Below are positions 18,989 to 27,807 of a DNA stretch of 64,000 nucleotides, piece after piece. The position numbers were made by a program, and so were the translations under genes. This stretch comes from Caballeronia grimmiae (GTDB lineage: Bacteria; Pseudomonadota; Gammaproteobacteria; Burkholderiales; Burkholderiaceae), in the NCBI RefSeq assembly GCF_000698555.1, contig NZ_JFHE01000014.1:62001-126000 (forward strand), given 5' to 3'. The notes under the pieces were generated by a model. It was not told the DNA's origin. It saw nothing but the letters and a program-made list of their open reading frames with translations, and ran no database searches. Numbering within the stretch: the stretch's first letter is position 1; each line of letters starts with the position of its first letter.

Positions 18989-19522
18989 ATGGCCGGGCAA
19001 TCCGAAACCCTTCATGCAGCCGACGCCCGCTGCGAGCACTTCATGCTCGCCGCCAATGGCTGGGTGCCGAACAATGCGCGCCTGCCGGTGCTGCTGTGGC
19101 ACGGCGCGATGGACCCCGGCGGCCGCGACTGTGGCAGCCGCTTCGAGACGCTCTTCGCGCAGAACGGCTGGCCGCCGCAATGGCGCGACAGCGTCTTCGA
19201 CTATCACCATTTCCACTCGACGGCGCATGAGGTGCTCGGAGTCGCATCGGGCGAGGCGGCGCTGATCATCGGCGGTCCGGGAGGGCGCGTGATCTCCGTG
19301 CGTGCCGGCGATGCGCTCCTGCTGCCTGCCGGCACCGGTCATTGCCTGCTGGAAAGCGGCGGCCGGTTTCAGGTGATCGGCGCTTATCCGCCGAACCAGC
19401 AATGGGACATCAGGCGCGACGCCCTTAGCGCCGACGAACTGCGCGCGATGCAAGCCTTGCCGTTCCCGGCCACCGATCCCGTCGGCGGAGAGGACGGCGC
19501 CCTCACGCGGCTGTGGCGTTGA
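18989..19522 (+). CDS. Cupin-domain protein
   Basis: 177 residues. The cupin core is at about residues 70-130: FDYHHFHSTAHEVLGVASGEAALIIGGPGGRVISVRAGDALLLPAGTGHCLL. It contains the H-x-H...E metal-binding motif 1 and the motif 2 GD...PAGTGH. Length and order fit YjlB-type cupins. The enzyme substrate is unknown. The C-terminus ends next to the converging EamA gene. Confidence 0.88.
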   Translation: MAGQSETLHAADARCEHFMLAANGWVPNNARLPVLLWHGAMDPGGRDCGSRFETLFAQNGWPPQWRDSVFDYHHFHSTAHEVLGVASGEAALIIGGPGGRVISVRAGDALLLPAGTGHCLLESGGRFQVIGAYPPNQQWDIRRDALSADELRAMQALPFPATDPVGGEDGALTRLWR

Positions 19523-19543
19523 GCGCCACGGTCCGCAGTCCCG

Positions 19544-20488
19544 TCACTGCTTGACGCATTCCGGACGGCGGGTGCGCCACGACGGCACGCGTTTGACTAC
19601 GCCCGTCGCCAGCGCCGTGCCCGCGAGCACGATGCCGCACGCCGCCGCCATGCCGATCGACACGCGTTCCGACAAGAACAGCGCGCCCCACAGGATGCCG
19701 AAGATCGGGATCACGAACGTCACGGTGATCGCGCGCGCCGGCCCGGCCACCGCGATCAGGTGAAAGAACAGCATGTACGCGACACCCGTACATGCGACAC
19801 CCAGTGCGATCACCGCGCCCCACGCGTGCATCGACACCGGTCCCGCGGGCCAGGAGACAAGCGCGAACGGCAGGAGCACGAGCGTCGCGGCCGTCATCGT
19901 GCCGGCGGCGACGGTCAGCGAATCGACGCCCATCAGATGGCGCTTCGTATAGCTTGCCGCGATGCCGTAGCAAAGCGTCGCGGCGAGGCCGGCCAGCGCA
20001 GCGAGCGCGGTGTTCATCGGCGTGACTGCGGAGGCCGTCGCGCCCGGATGAGCCAAGGTCTGGTCCCATACCAGCGCGAGCACGCCGGCGAAACCGATCG
20101 CGAGTCCCGCGACGCGCAGGCGGCTCAGGCGATCGCCGAGCCACACGAACGCCACGAGCGCGCCCCAGAGCGGCGTCGTCGCGTTGATGACGGAGGTCAC
20201 GCCCGCCGACAGCGTCAGCTCGGCATACGCGAAGAGACAGAACGGCGCGGCGGAGTTGAACACGCCGACGACGATGAGCGGCCACGCGCGCTGCCGCATC
20301 GTCGCGATGGCTTCGCGCGGCGAGCCGCGCAGCGCCAGCACGATCAGCAAAAACAGCGCGCCGATGCCGACGCGCAGCGCCATCAGCGGCGCGACGCCGA
20401 GATCGGTCACGCCCACACGGATGAACAGGAAGGAGCCGCCCCACAGCGCGGCGAGTAAGAGCAGTTGAGCGAGATTGACGGGATTCAT
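19544..20488 (-). CDS. EamA/DMT-family exporter (second)
   Basis: 314 residues from ATG 20488 (MNPVNLAQLLLLAALWGGSFLFIRVG), ten predicted spans in two EamA repeats. Typical motifs are ALWGGSFLFIRV at the start and VINATTPLWGALVAFVWLGDRLSRLRVAGLAIGFAGV at the end of repeat 1. IPIFGILWGALFLSERVSIGMAAACGIVLAGTAL closes repeat 2. Substrate is unknown. A perfect 8-bp-arm hairpin (20493-20521) sits right before the start codon, where no clear ribosome site is visible. Confidence 0.9.
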   Translation of the reverse strand: MNPVNLAQLLLLAALWGGSFLFIRVGVTDLGVAPLMALRVGIGALFLLIVLALRGSPREAIATMRQRAWPLIVVGVFNSAAPFCLFAYAELTLSAGVTSVINATTPLWGALVAFVWLGDRLSRLRVAGLAIGFAGVLALVWDQTLAHPGATASAVTPMNTALAALAGLAATLCYGIAASYTKRHLMGVDSLTVAAGTMTAATLVLLPFALVSWPAGPVSMHAWGAVIALGVACTGVAYMLFFHLIAVAGPARAITVTFVIPIFGILWGALFLSERVSIGMAAACGIVLAGTALATGVVKRVPSWRTRRPECVKQ

Positions 20489-20492
20489 GGCG

Positions 20493-20521
20493 GGCTTCGC
20501 AAAGGAGTCGGGAGCGAAGCC
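20493..20521 (-). promoter_or_regulatory. Hairpin in the EamA 5' leader
   Basis: GGCTTCGC and GCGAAGCC arms with a 13-nt loop sit 4 nt upstream of the EamA start codon. A hairpin there would lie over the ribosome-binding region and might lower translation, or the symmetry may be a DNA site. Confidence 0.35.
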
Positions 20522-20798
20522 ATCGTATCGGCGGGCGCGCGACGGAGGCTTCAGCGCGGCGTGAAACGAAAGATGCATCGCCTGACAGGAGAGTCATCGT
20601 AGGCGTGCGGATCGCGGGCGGCAAACGAGCAATTCTCACCGGTATGTGAAAGAAATTGCGATGCGTCGCGCGGCCGTCCGGCGAACCGGCCTAGGCCGAA
20701 CGGACGACTGGCGGGCGTGGCGATCCGGTGCGACTCTTGCGTCATCGATACGCGCATTGATTGGCCAATGCATCTGGTACGCACAAGGAGAGGACGTC

Positions 20799-21326
20799 AT
20801 GGCTAACGTAAACGGCAACGCATCGGGGAGCACGGCAGGCATCACATCGGATAACGCGGCGGGCAACGGCGCGGGAACGCCCGGCGGGCAACCGCCCGCG
20901 CCGCCGCTGTCGCGCATCGCGGTGACGAGCGCGATGGAAGCGGCGCTGGGACCGGGCATGGAGCAGGGCGGCGATGACAATGTGACGCCGCTCGCGGCCG
21001 GCGCGGCGCACAAACCGCCCCGGCACGTGCCGACGCGTTCCCCGGAGCATGTGCATGGCAGCCCGCTGGAAGGCGGCGACAGTCCCGCGGTGCTTGCGCA
21101 GCCGGCTTCGGCATCGTCGGAGGGGCAGGGCAGCCGCTTTCATCCCGATCCCGCTTCGGCGAGCGGACGCGCGAAACGGGTGATCGCGGGCGCGCAGGAT
21201 GTAGCGGTCGCGCGATATCGCCGCGTCACGGAGGGCACCGATGACTTCGTGCACGACAATCCGTGGAAAGCGATCACGATGGGCGCAATAGGCGGTCTGA
21301 TCGTCGGCTTGCTGATTTCGCGCTGA
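20799..21326 (+). CDS. DUF883/ElaB-YqjD-like membrane-anchored protein
   Basis: 175 residues from ATG 20799, preceded by AAGGAGAGG. The N-terminal 110 residues are low-complexity (Gly/Ala/Pro). The C-terminal part ARYRRVTEGTDDFVHDNPWKAITMGAIGGLIVGLLISR is the DUF883 hallmark: a helix, the NPWKA turn and one C-terminal TM helix. ElaB/YqjD proteins anchor ribosomes at the membrane in stationary phase. The extended disordered N-terminus is unlike the about 100-residue E. coli proteins. Confidence 0.85.
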   Translation: MANVNGNASGSTAGITSDNAAGNGAGTPGGQPPAPPLSRIAVTSAMEAALGPGMEQGGDDNVTPLAAGAAHKPPRHVPTRSPEHVHGSPLEGGDSPAVLAQPASASSEGQGSRFHPDPASASGRAKRVIAGAQDVAVARYRRVTEGTDDFVHDNPWKAITMGAIGGLIVGLLISR

Positions 21327-21403
21327 ACGCTCCAGGCCGGGCGGCGGGCCTCGTCCTTGCTTGATGAATCACGGTGCGGCGCTCATCGCCGCGCCGAACA
21401 CAC

Positions 21404-21871
21404 ATGGACGGAGAACTGAACAAAGCGGGAGCGGGCCGCCGCGAAGTCTGGACGCCTCGCATGGCGGTCGTCAGCGCACCGCGACGCGTGCTGATCGCGC
21501 ATTCGGAGCCGAATGTCGGGGACTCTTTTGCGCTGCTGCTCGCGATGCGCGGCTTCGAAGCCGTGCAGATCGGCGAGCCGGAACGCGCCGTTCAGTTGTC
21601 GTCGACGTGGCATCCGCAGGCGGTGTTCGTCGATACGCGGTTCGGCAACGCGGCGGGCGGACAAGCGAGGCCGGCAATGCCGGACCACTGGTTCGTGCGC
21701 GAGTTGCGCGGACACGCCGATACGCCCGACACGCCGCAACAACTGGTGATCGCTTTCGCAGCCGATGAAATGCGCGATACGCTGCAGACAGCCGGTTACG
21801 ACGGCGTGTGCCGCAAGCCGTGTCCGTTCTGGTGGCTGGTGGATGTGCTGACGCGTTTTTATGCGCGATGA
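21404..21871 (+). CDS. Orphan degenerate response-regulator receiver protein
   Basis: 155 residues from ATG 21404; later in-frame starts (21461) are possible. A CheY-like receiver domain fills it: strand 1 VLIAHSEPN (one acidic residue instead of two), the phospho-acceptor position AVFVDTRFG, and the conserved Lys-Pro in CRKPCPF. The Thr/Ser of strand 4 is missing (VIAFAADE). There is no output domain and no adjacent kinase. It may act without phosphorylation as a protein-protein adaptor. Confidence 0.72.
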   Translation: MDGELNKAGAGRREVWTPRMAVVSAPRRVLIAHSEPNVGDSFALLLAMRGFEAVQIGEPERAVQLSSTWHPQAVFVDTRFGNAAGGQARPAMPDHWFVRELRGHADTPDTPQQLVIAFAADEMRDTLQTAGYDGVCRKPCPFWWLVDVLTRFYAR

Positions 21872-22131
21872 CGGAGCGCGGTGTGTTTATTGACTGCAAG
21901 CGCGCGGCGATAACTCGACGTATCGATTACGTGGTCCGCAAGATGCGAATGCGCCAACTCCACTCCATTCAATGAAAAGAGCAGCACGAAGGCTGCCCTT
22001 TATCGAGAAGAAAGAAGAACGTCGCTCTTTCCGTGCGTTGTTCGAACGCATAGCGAAAGTCGCGCTCCGAGTTTGGCTGAATCGCGCCTCGCGAGGGACG
22101 CGCTCATCAGCCAACGCAACTAAGCAACGCT

Positions 22132-22398
22132 TCAGCGGCGATTGAAGTCGTTCGTTTCCAGTTCGACCGACTGTCCGCCATTGCGCTCGAGCGTTCGCCG
22201 GGCTGCTTCCTCGATCTCGACACGTCCGCCTTCGAAGGCACTCAGCATCGCGTGCGACGAAGTGCCGGCATTACCGAAGTGATCGTTGAGCGCATCGAGA
22301 GAGACGCTGCACCAGACTTCGCGTCCATCGACCGTCGCTTCGAATGCGACCCGCGCTGCCGCCACGACGTGACGCCGCCCGCTGAACTCTATCGCCAT
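22132..22398 (-). CDS. DUF1488-family protein
   Basis: 88 residues, MAIEFSGRRHVVAAARVAFEATVDGREVWCSVSLDALNDHFG. The pattern of a short beta-rich N-terminus (FSGRRHVV, VAFEATVDGREVWCSVS) plus a C-terminal helix matches DUF1488, a small Proteobacterial family of unknown function. The ATG is preceded by a GGAGG-type site (plus-strand CACCTCCTG). Confidence 0.88.
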   Translation of the reverse strand: MAIEFSGRRHVVAAARVAFEATVDGREVWCSVSLDALNDHFGNAGTSSHAMLSAFEGGRVEIEEAARRTLERNGGQSVELETNDFNRR

Positions 22399-22472
22399 CC
22401 TTCACCTCCTGTTTTCGTCAGAGAAACGCTGCACGGTCTGCAACGCTCATGCCCGCCGCGACCGCACTTGCG

Positions 22473-22688
22473 CTAACAGCATGAACAGCCGCCGACGTGC
22501 CGCATGCCGTAGCCGCCCACGCTTTCCTTCGATTCTCCGCCGCTGCTTCCTACCGATGGCGCGCCGATTGTCACACGCGGTGCGGTCTCGCCGCAGCCGG
22601 GACAGGAAACGGGGTCGTCACGCTCGGCGATGCGGCGTACTGCTTCGAACGCGCCGCATCGCGCGCACTCGTAGTCATAAACGGGCAT
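22473..22688 (-). CDS. FmdB-type zinc-ribbon protein
   Basis: 71 residues. A single CxxC...CxxC zinc ribbon is formed by CARC (residue about 8) and CPGC (about 29), with the FmdB start MPVYDYECARCG. The tail is Gly/Ser-rich and ends GGCSCC. FmdB proteins are small putative regulators. It is divergent from the DUF4142 gene, and a 10-bp-arm palindrome lies between the two. Confidence 0.9.
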   Translation of the reverse strand: MPVYDYECARCGAFEAVRRIAERDDPVSCPGCGETAPRVTIGAPSVGSSGGESKESVGGYGMRHVGGCSCC

Positions 22689-22729
22689 GGTGCTCTATCG
22701 GGAAAGGGAACAAGAACAGTGTAGCAACT

Positions 22730-22750
22730 CATGGCTTGCAGCAAGCCATG
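22730..22750. promoter_or_regulatory. 21-bp palindromic operator candidate
   Basis: CATGGCTTGC and GCAAGCCATG arms are separated by one base (A), perfect over 10 bp each side. It lies 41 bp before the FmdB start and 80 bp before the DUF4142 start. One-base spacing argues for a protein-binding DNA site rather than an RNA hairpin. Confidence 0.6.
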
Positions 22751-22830
22751 TTCCGAATCGTGTCATGCGTGAAACAGCGTGGCATCGGTATTGCTGAAGA
22801 AGCGGCAAACAACCGCCCAAGGAGGCTTCA

Positions 22831-23376
22831 ATGAAAAGCAATGCAGTTCTGCTCACCGCGCTGGCATCGGCGCTTCTATCCGCCGCGCCGGCAGTCGCAC
22901 TTGCGCAGACGCAGGCGGCCAGCACCACGCAAGCCAATGAACTGGGATCGCCAGATAAGGAATTCGTGCAGGCAGCGTCGATGTCGAGTTCCACCGAAAT
23001 CGATGCAAGCAAGCTCGCATCGAAACAGTCGCAGGACAAGGACGTGAAGAATTTCGCGCATCACATGATGGTCGATCACACCAAGCTCACGCTGCAACTG
23101 AAGATGGCTGCGCCGCACGGCGTCACCGTGCCGAAGGACAACTCCGATACCGCCGTGCTCGATTCGCTGAAGGGCCTGAAGGGCAAGGAGTTCGACACCG
23201 CCTATATTCAGAAGGTCGGCGTCGAGGGCCACAAGCAGGCCGTCGAGGCTTTCCAGAAGGAAGCGCAGGAAGGGCAGAACGCGGATCTGAAGAAGGCGGC
23301 TCAGAAGGCGCTGCCGACCATCCAGCAGCATTTGAAGATGGCGCAGGATCTCGCGGCCAAGAAGGGCGTGCAGTAA
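22831..23376 (+). CDS. DUF4142 periplasmic protein
   Basis: 181 residues, AAGGAGG before the ATG. Signal peptide at about residues 1-27 (ALLSAAPAVALAQT). The DUF4142 four-helix, ferritin-like region follows: DKEFVQAASMSSSTEIDASKLASKQSQDKDVKNFAHHMMVDHTKL, then FDTAYIQKVGVEGHKQAVEAFQKEAQEGQN. Members are often induced by envelope stress. It is likely co-regulated with the divergent FmdB gene through the palindrome between them. Confidence 0.92.
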   Translation: MKSNAVLLTALASALLSAAPAVALAQTQAASTTQANELGSPDKEFVQAASMSSSTEIDASKLASKQSQDKDVKNFAHHMMVDHTKLTLQLKMAAPHGVTVPKDNSDTAVLDSLKGLKGKEFDTAYIQKVGVEGHKQAVEAFQKEAQEGQNADLKKAAQKALPTIQQHLKMAQDLAAKKGVQ

Positions 23377-23389
23377 GCAGTTCCTGACA

Positions 23390-23409
23390 GGCGCGGCGCA
23401 AGCCGCGCC
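23390..23409. terminator. Hairpin between convergent genes
   Basis: GGCGCGGC-gcaa-GCCGCGCC, an 8-bp stem with a tetraloop, 13 bp after the DUF4142 stop. It has no T-run, so termination strength is uncertain. Confidence 0.4.
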
Positions 23410-23426
23410 GTCTCAGCGTTCGCAGA

Positions 23427-24128
23427 TCAACGCGCGCCCTGGCGCAGCAAGCGCTCCCGCGCTTCGGGAATCGACTCGAAGACACCTTCGCCTTCGTCGA
23501 AAACCGATACCTCTCCCTGCCCGATGTCGTAGACCCAGCCCTGCACCTGCAGTTGTTTGAGCGCGAGCCGCCCGGCCACAGCCGGATGCGTGCGCAAATG
23601 CGTGAGTTGCAGCCGGATGTTTTCTTCGACCATCGCCTGCACGACGCGTTCTTCCTCCAGCTTTCTCGCCGTCACGACGCTGCGCGCGGCTTCCGCGTTG
23701 CGCAGCCACGCGTGGACCGTGGGCATTTCATCGGCGATCGTCGCGCCCGACGCGAGGCCTTTCATCGCGCCGCAATCCGAATGGCCGCAGATCACGATCT
23801 GCCGCACGTTCAGCGCCAGCACCGCGAATTCGACCACCGCTGACACGCCGCCGAGCATCTCGCCATACGCCGGCACGATATTGCCGATGTTGCGGCACAC
23901 GAACAGCTCGCCGGGACGCGTCTGCGTAATCATTTCCGGCGACACCCGCGAGTCCGCGCAGGTGATGAACAGCGTATGCGGCGCCTGCTGGTGCGCGAGG
24001 CTTTTGAAAAGCGCTTCGCTGTCAGGAAAAACGAAGCGGCTGAAGTCTTCGGCGCCTTGCAAGAGGTACAGCAGGTCGGGCTGATCGGAGCCTTCGCGTT
24101 GTTCGCTCATCGTCGGTTTATCGGACAT
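23427..24128 (-). CDS. Beta-class carbonic anhydrase
   Basis: 233 residues. Zinc ligands and the catalytic Asp-Arg pair appear in order: TCADSRVSPEM (Cys, Asp, Arg at about residues 57-61), then GHSDCGAM (His and Cys at about 115-119). It catalyses reversible CO2 hydration in the cytosol, supplying bicarbonate. The ending FESIPEARERLLRQGAR is short, as in CynT/Can types. It stands alone, converging on the DUF4142 gene. Confidence 0.96.
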   Translation of the reverse strand: MSDKPTMSEQREGSDQPDLLYLLQGAEDFSRFVFPDSEALFKSLAHQQAPHTLFITCADSRVSPEMITQTRPGELFVCRNIGNIVPAYGEMLGGVSAVVEFAVLALNVRQIVICGHSDCGAMKGLASGATIADEMPTVHAWLRNAEAARSVVTARKLEEERVVQAMVEENIRLQLTHLRTHPAVAGRLALKQLQVQGWVYDIGQGEVSVFDEGEGVFESIPEARERLLRQGAR

Positions 24129-24412
24129 TGGGGGCCCTTTAAGTGCGGATTGGCGAGCGGCTGCCCGCCGCCAACCGAGAGCTTGCGGGGTTTTGAGATG
24201 ATGCGCAAGTCGTTGGCGAAGGACTTCGCACCGTGGCGAACCTTACTGGTTGCGCGCGCACCGGGCGAACGGTTCGATACACCGCGTCGAACCTACGTCC
24301 GGAGCATGAACACTTCGGGTTTTACGAACTAATGCGCTCGATTTCGTGCATTTCATGGCGTCGATGCTTCCGCTAGATTGTTTTCATCGAAAGCAAACCG
24401 AAAGGAATCGAC

Positions 24413-24706
24413 ATGAAATGCCCTGTCTGCCCCGCGACAGACCTGCTGATGACCGCTCGCGAAGGCATCGAAATCGACTATTGCCCGAAGTGCCGCGGCG
24501 TGTGGCTCGATCGCGGCGAACTCGATCATCTCATTCAGCGCGACGAGCAGTTGTCGTTGCAGAAAACGCAGCAGCCGCATCAATACGCCCGCGATGGCGA
24601 CTGGGACCGTCGCGATCACGATCATCGCTACAGCGATTCGAAAGGACGGCACGGTTATCCGCGCCGCAAGAAATCCTTTCTCGGCGAAATGTTCGACTTC
24701 GACTGA
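24413..24706 (+). CDS. zf-TFIIB zinc-ribbon protein
   Basis: 97 residues. The N-terminal zinc ribbon is CPVC (residue 3) with CPKCRGVWLDRGELDHLI (about 24-41), the zf-TFIIB signature. A charged His/Asp/Arg linker and the C-terminal KKSFLGEMFDFD follow. The ATG has AAAGGAATC upstream. Function of this bacterial family is unknown. The next gene (CBS protein) follows after 47 bp. Confidence 0.9.
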   Translation: MKCPVCPATDLLMTAREGIEIDYCPKCRGVWLDRGELDHLIQRDEQLSLQKTQQPHQYARDGDWDRRDHDHRYSDSKGRHGYPRRKKSFLGEMFDFD

Positions 24707-24753
24707 AGCTGGCAGCAGGTGCAGCGTAACTTCTTAGGCAAACGGAGAAAGGC

Positions 24754-25272
24754 ATGGCAACGGTGAAGCAAGTCCTGAAAGCGAAGTCCGATACGGCCGT
24801 CCATACGATCAGCGCCGAGGCGAACGTCTACGAAGCGATTGCATTGATGTCGCATGCCGGCGTCGGTGCGCTCGTCGTGACGGCGGGCGGGGATCAGAAC
24901 GGCGCGGTGCGCGGCATCGTGACCGAGCGCGACTACGCACGCAAGGTGATCCTGCAGGACAAGGCATCGCGCACCACGACGGTCGGCGAGATCATGTCCG
25001 CGCCGGTGATGTCAGTCGGTCTCGCCACGCGCACGGACGATTGCATGGCGCTGATGACGCGGCATCGCATCCGTCATCTGCCGGTGATCGATGGGGCGCG
25101 GCTCGTCGGCATGGTGTCGATCGGCGACATGATCCGCTATGTGATCGACGAGCAGCAGTTCGCGATCGACCAACTCGAAACCTACGTGCGCGGCCCGCAC
25201 CACGATGCGCCGACCTGCGCACTCACGCGCCGCAGTCCGCTGCCGCAAACACTCGCGACGCGGCTTATGTGA
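24754..25272 (+). CDS. Two-CBS-domain protein
   Basis: 172 residues formed by a CBS pair (about residues 10-65 and 80-140). Each motif is clear: EANVYEAIALMSHAGVGALVVTAG...GIVTERDYARKV, and VGLATRTDDCMALMTRHRIRHLPVIDGARLVGMVSIGDMIRY. Such stand-alone pairs bind adenosine nucleotides and act as energy sensors. The ATG has GGAGAAAGGC upstream. It may be co-transcribed with the zf-TFIIB gene. Confidence 0.93.
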   Translation: MATVKQVLKAKSDTAVHTISAEANVYEAIALMSHAGVGALVVTAGGDQNGAVRGIVTERDYARKVILQDKASRTTTVGEIMSAPVMSVGLATRTDDCMALMTRHRIRHLPVIDGARLVGMVSIGDMIRYVIDEQQFAIDQLETYVRGPHHDAPTCALTRRSPLPQTLATRLM

Positions 25273-25286
25273 GTTCTACACACTCG

Positions 25287-26051
25287 TCAAGTCGCGTCTA
25301 TCTCGGCGGGATACGCCGCCTCTTTAGGAACGGCTCTCTCGTTGCGGCGCAGGCGATTGACCTGCGCCAGCCCCAGCGACAGACCCGGGTCCAGATAATG
25401 AATGACGAGGCTGCGGCGCTCGCCCTCGAGCACATCGAGATTGCAGTGCTGCATCAGAAAGCCGTTGAACACGTAGATGCTGCCCGCCGTGCCCCGGATG
25501 CGCGTGCACAGCCCCTTGCCCAGATGGCGTTGTGTGCGCGCCGCGCGAAGCGGGAAGGGTAGCGCGCGCTCGCCCCACTGCATGCTCTTGCGCAAGACGT
25601 TGTCGCGGCGTCGCGGAATGCCGCGCGCTTTCGGATAGACGATCAGATCGCCGCTGCGGTCGTCATCGCTTGCGGTCTGCAGCACGATCACGAGCGTCAG
25701 CACTTGCGAATCGAAATGGCGGCAATGGCTGCCTGACGTCGATGCGCTGCTTCCCACGCGAAGCCCGAACCACGGTCCTACCTTTCCGTCGACATGCATC
25801 GTCGAGGCGAGCCAGTTCGACGCGGCCCGCACCGCCTCGCTTTCCAGTTCCCTGAACGCGGCGTCGTCCCGCAGCGTGTGCACGATGTCTTTCGCGCAGC
25901 CGAAGAACTGCTCGTGATCCGGTGTCGCTTCGTAAGCCGCATCGAGCTTGCTTTTGATCGCGGCGAGCGTCGGCGGCGCCACCATCGATTCGAAGATCGC
26001 GATACCCCCTCGCGATGCCTGCGTCAGTGCGGCACGGTCTTGTGCATTCAT
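25287..26051 (-). CDS. Putative 2OG-Fe(II) oxygenase
   Basis: 254 residues from ATG 26051. A cupin-fold dioxygenase pattern is seen: HxD at His112/Asp114 (HCRHFDSQ), distal His202 (FNGFLMQHCNLD), and a candidate 2-oxoglutarate-binding Arg212 or 213 in ERRSLVIHY. The core RGTAGSIYVFNGFLMQHC resembles the last strands of PhyH-type enzymes. Substrate is unknown. It is divergent from, and may be associated with, the polysaccharide locus on its right. Confidence 0.7.
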   Translation of the reverse strand: MNAQDRAALTQASRGGIAIFESMVAPPTLAAIKSKLDAAYEATPDHEQFFGCAKDIVHTLRDDAAFRELESEAVRAASNWLASTMHVDGKVGPWFGLRVGSSASTSGSHCRHFDSQVLTLVIVLQTASDDDRSGDLIVYPKARGIPRRRDNVLRKSMQWGERALPFPLRAARTQRHLGKGLCTRIRGTAGSIYVFNGFLMQHCNLDVLEGERRSLVIHYLDPGLSLGLAQVNRLRRNERAVPKEAAYPAEIDAT

Positions 26052-26489
26052 ATAGCGCTCTCGGGATGACGTGGATGGACGGCGATTCGCTTGGGCGTCG
26101 CATGTCCTGCGGCGCATTTGATACGCAATCCTATGCTTGACCATCATGCCGCTATGTACGACGACGAACGCATGTTCGCGACGTGACGTATCGGCGGCAA
26201 CGCGGCCGCCGGCGAGCCGATACTGCGTCTATGTGCGCTGCCGCTCTTAGCAACGATTGCGAGCGCACCCTTATGCGCGAAAGCCGACATAGCAAACGTG
26301 AACGCGCCTCGCCGCCCGGGCGGAGCGTGCGTCTTCGCACTGAGCCGCGTATACCCCACAGGTAAATTTCCGGCAACGGGGATGAGCCTGGCCAGGTTCG
26401 TCGGCAGTCACCCGCGCGTGCACACAACAAGAGGCGGTCGCCGGTTGCTTTGGACACGACGACACCCAACGACATGCGACGGTAGAACA
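26052..26489. other. 438-bp spacer upstream of the polysaccharide locus
   Basis: It separates the oxygenase gene from the polymerase-like gene. An inverted repeat (GTATCGGC at 26188-26195 with GCCGATAC at 26216-26223, 20-nt loop) and CGAAC-gcat-GTTCG just before it are seen. It probably contains divergent promoters, but no consensus -35/-10 pair was identified. Confidence 0.5.
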
Positions 26490-27803
26490 ATGAACAGGGT
26501 ATTGGACAGGGCATCGCTCGAAGACAAGCTGTGGGTGGCGAGTTTCATCGCAGCCGTCGGCAGCGACGTGCTCTCGGGCGTCATTCGCTACTACACCTCG
26601 ATGGCAGGCGTGCCTCAGGCCGCGTATCTTCCCAAGCTGCTGATGCTTGCCTGGGTGATGTACACGCTGATCAGGCGTCCAAGAGCGAGCCACGCGCTCA
26701 TCGCGTTGTACATGCTCGCGGAATCGTGCGTGTCGCTATCGCATGGCGTTGCGCCCGAAGCCGTCGGCTTCTGGCTGTGGACGGTCATGCCGATGCTCTT
26801 CGCGCTCACCGCGACACCGCAAGCACTCGCGTATCTGAACGGCCGGGTTGCGACAACGGGGCTCGCGGTGCTGGCGGCGCTTTGCGGCATCGGCATCCTC
26901 GCCAACACCTTCATGACGATGCCGTGGGTCGGCGTCAGCGTCTCCGTCGGCGGGCATAACGTACGTGCCGCTGTGGCGTCGTATGTCGGCATCGCATCGC
27001 GGCTTTCGGGCTTCGGGCGCGACAGCGCATCCACGGGCCTGATGGCGGGTCTCCTCACAGCGTGGCTGCTGATGCGCACGGACAAGCGCTGGTTGCAGTG
27101 CGTGCTGCTCGTGTGTGCGGGCGCGGCGATTCACGCCACGACCAACAAGACGGCGCCGGTCTCGCTGGCCATTGTCGTCGTTGCGCATTGCTTCTTCTCG
27201 ACGATGACGATCAAGCGCGCCTGCCTGTGGGCCGCAGGAATCGCGATCGCGTTTCCGTTCGTGTCGTACATCGCCACGCTGATGTTCAATCTTTCAGGCA
27301 CCGGTTTCACCACGCTCGCTTCGTTCCAGGACCGCATGTTCAACACATGGCCGGTCATCATGGAAGGATTGCTGAAGAACAACCGCATCTGGCTCGGCCT
27401 CGGGCCGGGCGGCTTCGGCTCGGCAACGACGTATTACGAGAGCGCGTTCGGCTTCAATGTCGCCTACGCGGACAACTCGCTGCTGTATGCGATGGCGAAC
27501 TTCGGGATCGTCGGCGCGCTCCTGCTCGTGGCGTTTTTCGTGCGGCTGATGATGCGCGCTCCGACCGATGACCGGCCGACGTGGGCGATGCTGCTTTATC
27601 TGCTCTTCTCGTGTGCGACGACCGATACGTTCGAATCGATCGGCTGCCTGCTGTTCTTCGGCGTCACGTTGAGCTATCTGCGCGAGAACGCGGCGTTCAT
27701 GCAACCGGTCATCTGGCGCATGCCGGCCCGCTTTACGCCGGCCAACTGGCGGGCGCGCGCAACGGTGATCGATGCGCCGCACGACGGCCTCCGGGGGCTC
27801 TGA
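26490..27803 (+). CDS. O-antigen polymerase/ligase-like membrane protein
   Basis: 437 residues from ATG 26490 (MNRVLDRASLEDKLWVASFIAAV); upstream in-frame codons are not family-like. About 11 membrane spans with the Wzy-type layout: a large periplasmic loop in the second half carries GRDSASTG and GLGPGGFGSATTYYESAFGFNVAYADNSLLYAMANFGIVGALLLV, close to the conserved end of O-antigen ligase/polymerase proteins. It likely joins or polymerises lipid-linked repeat units. A 4-bp gap to the next gene indicates an operon. Confidence 0.85.
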   Translation: MNRVLDRASLEDKLWVASFIAAVGSDVLSGVIRYYTSMAGVPQAAYLPKLLMLAWVMYTLIRRPRASHALIALYMLAESCVSLSHGVAPEAVGFWLWTVMPMLFALTATPQALAYLNGRVATTGLAVLAALCGIGILANTFMTMPWVGVSVSVGGHNVRAAVASYVGIASRLSGFGRDSASTGLMAGLLTAWLLMRTDKRWLQCVLLVCAGAAIHATTNKTAPVSLAIVVVAHCFFSTMTIKRACLWAAGIAIAFPFVSYIATLMFNLSGTGFTTLASFQDRMFNTWPVIMEGLLKNNRIWLGLGPGGFGSATTYYESAFGFNVAYADNSLLYAMANFGIVGALLLVAFFVRLMMRAPTDDRPTWAMLLYLLFSCATTDTFESIGCLLFFGVTLSYLRENAAFMQPVIWRMPARFTPANWRARATVIDAPHDGLRGL

Positions 27804-27807
27804 CATC

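Noticed and set aside
21972..22145. 57-codon basic ORF (MKRAARRLPF...) in the spacer after the receiver gene
   Set aside because: No ribosome site, and it ends inside the opposite DUF1488 gene; composition is plausible but support is too weak to call.
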